Part shown: positions 61,077 through 64,000 of the stretch, in pieces | Position numbering within the stretch: the first letter of the stretch is position 1 | Layout of the letters: every line of letters begins with the position of its first letter | From: Flavobacterium sp. HTF | GTDB taxonomy: Bacteria; Bacteroidota; Bacteroidia; Flavobacteriales; Flavobacteriaceae | Direction: 5' to 3' | DNA length: 64,000 nt | NCBI RefSeq assembly: GCF_003105115.1 | Contig: NZ_QETH01000008.1 | Span: forward strand, 1-64,000 | Translations under genes and position numbers: made by a program | The notes under the pieces: model-generated | What the model was told of the DNA's origin: nothing | Databases searched by the model: none | Seen by the model: the letters and a program-made list of their open reading frames with translations, nothing else

Positions 61077-61958
61077 ATGAACAAGTTAGTATTATCAACA
61101 GTAATCACGCCCGACGTACAGGGAGACGAACAATTTTTTGCAAGAAAAGCAAGAGCAAAAGATTTTGACGGACTTATGGATCCTATTATTGGATTTGATC
61201 ATTTTGAATTAAAACATGATATTTTCGGGCCACATCCTCACGCCGGAATGTCGGCTATCAGTTATGTTTTTGAAGATTCCGCTCCTTATCATAGTGTAGA
61301 TTCCCGTGGAAACAATATCGTAATTACTCCTGGAAGCTTGCTTTGGACATACGCCGGAAAAGGTGTTGTACATTCAGAATTTCCTGTTCCCGACGGAGCG
61401 ACTGTTGAAGGCTTACAATTGTTCGTAAATATCCCCGCCAACAAAAAACAAGAAGACCCGAAAAGTGTTTTTATCGACAAATCCCAGATTCCTGAAATAC
61501 AAGAAGAAGGTGTTCGTGTAAGAGTAGTTTGTGGTGAAACAGGATCTGTAGTAAATAAAATTAAAACTCCGGAGGAACTCACCATGCTGCACATTTTTCT
61601 GGAAACAGGAAAAGAATTTTCGCACCAGCTTCCGGCACGATGGTCAGGAACCGTTTTTGTAATTGAAGGTTATTTTGATTTTATGACGAATCAAACCACA
61701 ATAGAACTCGAAGAAGGAATGGTAATCGCAATGGCAGAATCTGATTTTGATGAGCCGTTAAAGTTTACTGCCATTACAAATTGTCAATTCTTACTGATTT
61801 CGGGTAAACCGTTACATGAACAATTATTTTCTAAAGGTGCCATGGTGATGGATTCTGAAGCTGCTTTACTAAATGCAGCTGAAAATTATAAAAATGGAAA
61901 AATGGGTTTTATTGAAATGGAAGGCGAGACCAGAAAAATAATCCATCCGGTTATATAA
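61077..61958 (+). CDS. Pirin family protein
   Basis: A 293-residue bicupin of the pirin family. Metal ligands are readable in GPHPHAGMSAISYV (two His) and GKGVVHSEFP (His, Glu). DSRGNNIVITPGSLLW is the standard block between them. Bacterial pirins act as quercetin dioxygenases or redox-linked regulators; activity here is not determined. It is separated from the SDR gene by the GC-rich block. Confidence 0.92.
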   Translation: MNKLVLSTVITPDVQGDEQFFARKARAKDFDGLMDPIIGFDHFELKHDIFGPHPHAGMSAISYVFEDSAPYHSVDSRGNNIVITPGSLLWTYAGKGVVHSEFPVPDGATVEGLQLFVNIPANKKQEDPKSVFIDKSQIPEIQEEGVRVRVVCGETGSVVNKIKTPEELTMLHIFLETGKEFSHQLPARWSGTVFVIEGYFDFMTNQTTIELEEGMVIAMAESDFDEPLKFTAITNCQFLLISGKPLHEQLFSKGAMVMDSEAALLNAAENYKNGKMGFIEMEGETRKIIHPVI

Positions 61959-62025
61959 GACCAATTATTTCATGAAACAGCCTGTTACTGAAAATCAATA
62001 ACTATTAACAATAAAAAAGGAAGCC

Positions 62026-62214
62026 ATGAAAATTATCAATTTTTTAAAGCTACTGGGCCTGTCAAAACCGACAGCTTACAATAACGAAATGGATAGTGAA
62101 GAAATTTTTCATCACCATGATTCAACCGACGGAAGCGAATTGCTGGACGAAACACTTCATATGAAAGAACAGCCTTTTGAAGAAGAAGACGAAGATTATG
62201 CTTCGATATTTTAA
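62026..62214 (+). CDS. Small acidic protein of unknown function
   Basis: A 62-residue protein that I do not recognise. It has a basic, hydrophobic start (MKIINFLKLLGLSKP), a HHH stretch and a strongly acidic end (FEEEDEDYASIF). It is preceded by a purine-rich AAAAAAGGAAGCC leader and lies between pirin and yciI-type genes on the same strand, so it is probably expressed. Confidence 0.55.
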   Translation: MKIINFLKLLGLSKPTAYNNEMDSEEIFHHHDSTDGSELLDETLHMKEQPFEEEDEDYASIF

Positions 62215-62251
62215 ACACAAAACAATTTTATAAATCTTAAATATAATTATT

Positions 62252-62608
62252 ATGCAAGAATTTTTAGTAGTGATCCACAGAGATCTGACAAGCGAAAACC
62301 CAGTACCAACTCCGGAACAAATGAAAGAAGCCATTAAACCTTATCAGGAATGGATTGCAGGAATTGCAGCGCAGGATAAATTAGTTGCGCCGCCAAAACG
62401 TTGGGACGTAGACGGAAGAGTGATTAAACATACCAAAATGGGAAATCATATTACTTCTGGTCCTTATGGACACGGAAAAGAATCTATAGGAGGTTTATTT
62501 CTTATCAGATCTAATAATTATGATGAAGCAGTAAAAATTGCAGAAGCTTGTCCAATTATCCAATACGGGGCAATTGTAGAAGTTCGTATGTCAGTTCCTG
62601 TAGCCTAA
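62252..62608 (+). CDS. YciI family protein
   Basis: A 118-residue dimeric alpha/beta-barrel fold (YCII-related). SGPYGHGKESIGGLFLI and CPIIQYGAIVEVRM are the diagnostic blocks, and the His pair HRD / GNHITSG may form the putative active site. Function unknown. 37 bases after the small acidic gene. Confidence 0.85.
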   Translation: MQEFLVVIHRDLTSENPVPTPEQMKEAIKPYQEWIAGIAAQDKLVAPPKRWDVDGRVIKHTKMGNHITSGPYGHGKESIGGLFLIRSNNYDEAVKIAEACPIIQYGAIVEVRMSVPVA

Positions 62609-62693
62609 AGCCTGAAATAAGCATGTATAAAAAGACATACATGCTTATTTTTCAATTAAATCTATTTGTAAATCAGTTTTAAAGTAGCATAAA

Positions 62694-63704
62694 ATGTACA
62701 CAGGTAAATCATACAAGCTTTTAGAATTTATTGTCTGGACAAGAAAAAGCATTTACTTATTATTGATAATGAGTATAATACCAACGGTTTTACATGAATA
62801 TTTGGAACTTAAATGGCTCGGAATTTCCTGGACAGTTGTTGCTTTATTAGGAACTGCGACAGCCTTTATAGTGGGGTTTAAAAATACACAAACCTACAAC
62901 AGAACACTTGAAGCACAGCAAATCTGGACACAAATTTTGAGCACAAGCCGATCCTGGGGTATTATGAGCCGTGATTTTGTTAGTAATCCTGAAAAAACAA
63001 AATTACTCATTTATCGTCATATAGCATGGCTAACTGCGTTGCGTTACGAGATGCGATCGTACCGTGTTTGGGAAACAAGCACAAAAAAACATAATTCAGA
63101 ATATCAGCAATATTATTATATCATACCGGAAAACGAAATTACCCTGAAAGAAGAATTATCTAAATTTCTTTCTCCAATAGAATTAGAACAAATTCTAAAA
63201 GCCAGAAACAAAGCCACGCAAATTATGGCAATGCAAAGTAAAACACTAAAAGAACTTTATGATAATCAGGAAATTGTAGTGCTTCAGTTTGTTGATTTTC
63301 AGAGAACAATCAAAGATTTTTTTACTCAGCAAAGCAGAAGCGAACAATTGAAAGATTCGCCATATCCAAGACAATATGCCATTATAAATACCTTACTGGT
63401 TCAGTTGTTTTGTGTGCTTTTGCCTTTCGGGCTGTTAAAGGAATTTGATAAATTAAACGATAGTATCAGTGGCATCATGCACGGGAATATGGTTTGGTTT
63501 GTAATTCCGTTTAGCGTTATTATTTCATGGATGTACACTTCGTTAGGGCAAGTTGGAGAAAGCACCGAAAATCCTTTTGAAGGAAATGCCAATGACGTGC
63601 CAATTTCTAAAATCTGTAAAACCATAGAAATTGATCTTCGGGAAATTTTAGCAGAAGATAATCTGCCTGATTTTCCTCAGCCACAACACGATATAATTTT
63701 ATAA
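62694..63704 (+). CDS. Bestrophin family ion channel
   Basis: A 336-residue bestrophin (RFP-TM) protein with four membrane segments: about 18-37, 44-62, 230-250 and 265-285. The TNTQTYNRTLEAQQIW-like block FKNTQTYNRTLEAQQIW and ENPFEGNANDVPI are conserved family marks. Bacterial bestrophins are pentameric cation or anion channels. It is in line with the pirin and YciI genes. Confidence 0.92.
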   Translation: MYTGKSYKLLEFIVWTRKSIYLLLIMSIIPTVLHEYLELKWLGISWTVVALLGTATAFIVGFKNTQTYNRTLEAQQIWTQILSTSRSWGIMSRDFVSNPEKTKLLIYRHIAWLTALRYEMRSYRVWETSTKKHNSEYQQYYYIIPENEITLKEELSKFLSPIELEQILKARNKATQIMAMQSKTLKELYDNQEIVVLQFVDFQRTIKDFFTQQSRSEQLKDSPYPRQYAIINTLLVQLFCVLLPFGLLKEFDKLNDSISGIMHGNMVWFVIPFSVIISWMYTSLGQVGESTENPFEGNANDVPISKICKTIEIDLREILAEDNLPDFPQPQHDIIL

Positions 63705-63792
63705 GAATTTCAATTTCAAAACTTCATATAAAAATAAAAACATCTTTTACAAAAGCTTCATCAGCGCACAAACTATTTAATCTCTTAAAATC

Positions 63793-64000
63793 ATGGAAAA
63801 GTATAACCACTCTTCACTGGAAAATAACTTTCCGGTCAGCCATTTTTATGGCCAATTTTCAACACAGGAACAGCTTGATACCGAATATGATGTTGAAAAA
63901 GCCGTACCCAGTTTTCCGGAATATATTAACGAATTTGTCAGCAGTAGCGCAGGAGCACGCAAAATTCTTAAAGAAAGAACCGTAATAGCGTATGGTGCAA
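63793..64000 (+). CDS. Alpha/beta hydrolase, N-terminal part (cut by window end)
   Basis: An open frame from ATG 63793 to the window end. QEQLDTEYDVEKAVPSFPEY and SSSAGARKILKER, then VIAYG, match the N-terminal region of alpha/beta hydrolases related to arylformamidases. The catalytic part lies outside the window. No signal peptide. It continues the same strand as the bestrophin gene. Confidence 0.7.
   Translation, partial: MEKYNHSSLENNFPVSHFYGQFSTQEQLDTEYDVEKAVPSFPEYINEFVSSSAGARKILKERTVIAYGA

Noticed and set aside
2-64000. Intact insertion sequence or prophage
   Set aside because: No transposase, integrase, terminase or capsid gene was recognised among the protein-coding regions.

Overview
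The window is a chromosomal stretch of a low-GC member of the Bacteroidota, most likely Flavobacterium or a close relative. Supporting signs are promoters of the TAnnTTTG type, signal peptides ending in Q, a type IX secretion sorting domain, HisKA_2-type kinases with TPR sensors, and short repeats of a kind I associate with flavobacterial genomes. I see no tRNA, rRNA, CRISPR array, prophage or intact insertion sequence. Most of the window is ordinary chromosome with several accessory patches.

Layout. 0-14 kb, minus strand: a degenerate M1-peptidase/outer-membrane-barrel protein, a LOG-family protein, a cupin, uvrA, a Fic protein with its own operator-like palindrome, a ClC channel, a membrane-anchored trypsin-like protease, ggt and acpH. 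14-22.4 kb: glmM, a secreted GH128-type hydrolase with a T9SS domain, a lipid A-type acyltransferase, a rhomboid protease, a SIMPL protein, an exported Ppx/GppA-fold protein and a DUF1080 protein. 22.4-27.7 kb: a Crp/Fnr regulator with a perfect CRP-type dyad before a RidA-like gene, then a SAM-I riboswitch that heads a 32-codon ORF, a TlpA-like thioredoxin, a class V PLP enzyme and an NADP oxidoreductase.

27.8-38.4 kb: a regulon-like block. A TPR/HisKA_2 sensor kinase is divergent from a REC-AAA-Fis sigma-54 activator. Directly downstream of the kinase are a sigma-54-type promoter and nested inverted repeats suited to be the activator's enhancer. They head a five-gene operon: a secreted protein, an exported HSL-type esterase, two isochorismatase-family hydrolases and an alpha/beta hydrolase. 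A paralogous hydrolase with a Cys nucleophile and another alpha/beta hydrolase flank the activator. 38.4-43.3 kb: a membrane-bound Cache-LytTR regulator next to cytochrome P460-type haem proteins, and a LysR/secreted-hydrolase pair.

43.4-48.8 kb is the most notable region: a tightly coupled seven-gene operon (FAD oxidoreductase, methyltransferase, type III polyketide synthase, FabZ-like dehydratase, FabF-like ketosynthase, acyl carrier protein, phosphopantetheinyl transferase). It looks like a dedicated acyl-ACP system feeding a type III PKS to make a methylated, oxidised phenolic or pyrone lipid. 49-55.4 kb: a YheT-type hydrolase, two small membrane proteins and an EmrAB-TolC-type efflux system. 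55.4-57.4 kb: an ars-like operon (arsR, arsN-like GNAT, DUF6428, arsC-like phosphatase) with no pump gene in view. 57.5-64 kb: a PL14-like lipoprotein, tag, an NTF2-like protein, the remnant of an AraC-family regulator, operator-like tandem palindromes, and an SDR/pirin/YciI/bestrophin/hydrolase run that leaves the window inside an alpha/beta hydrolase gene.
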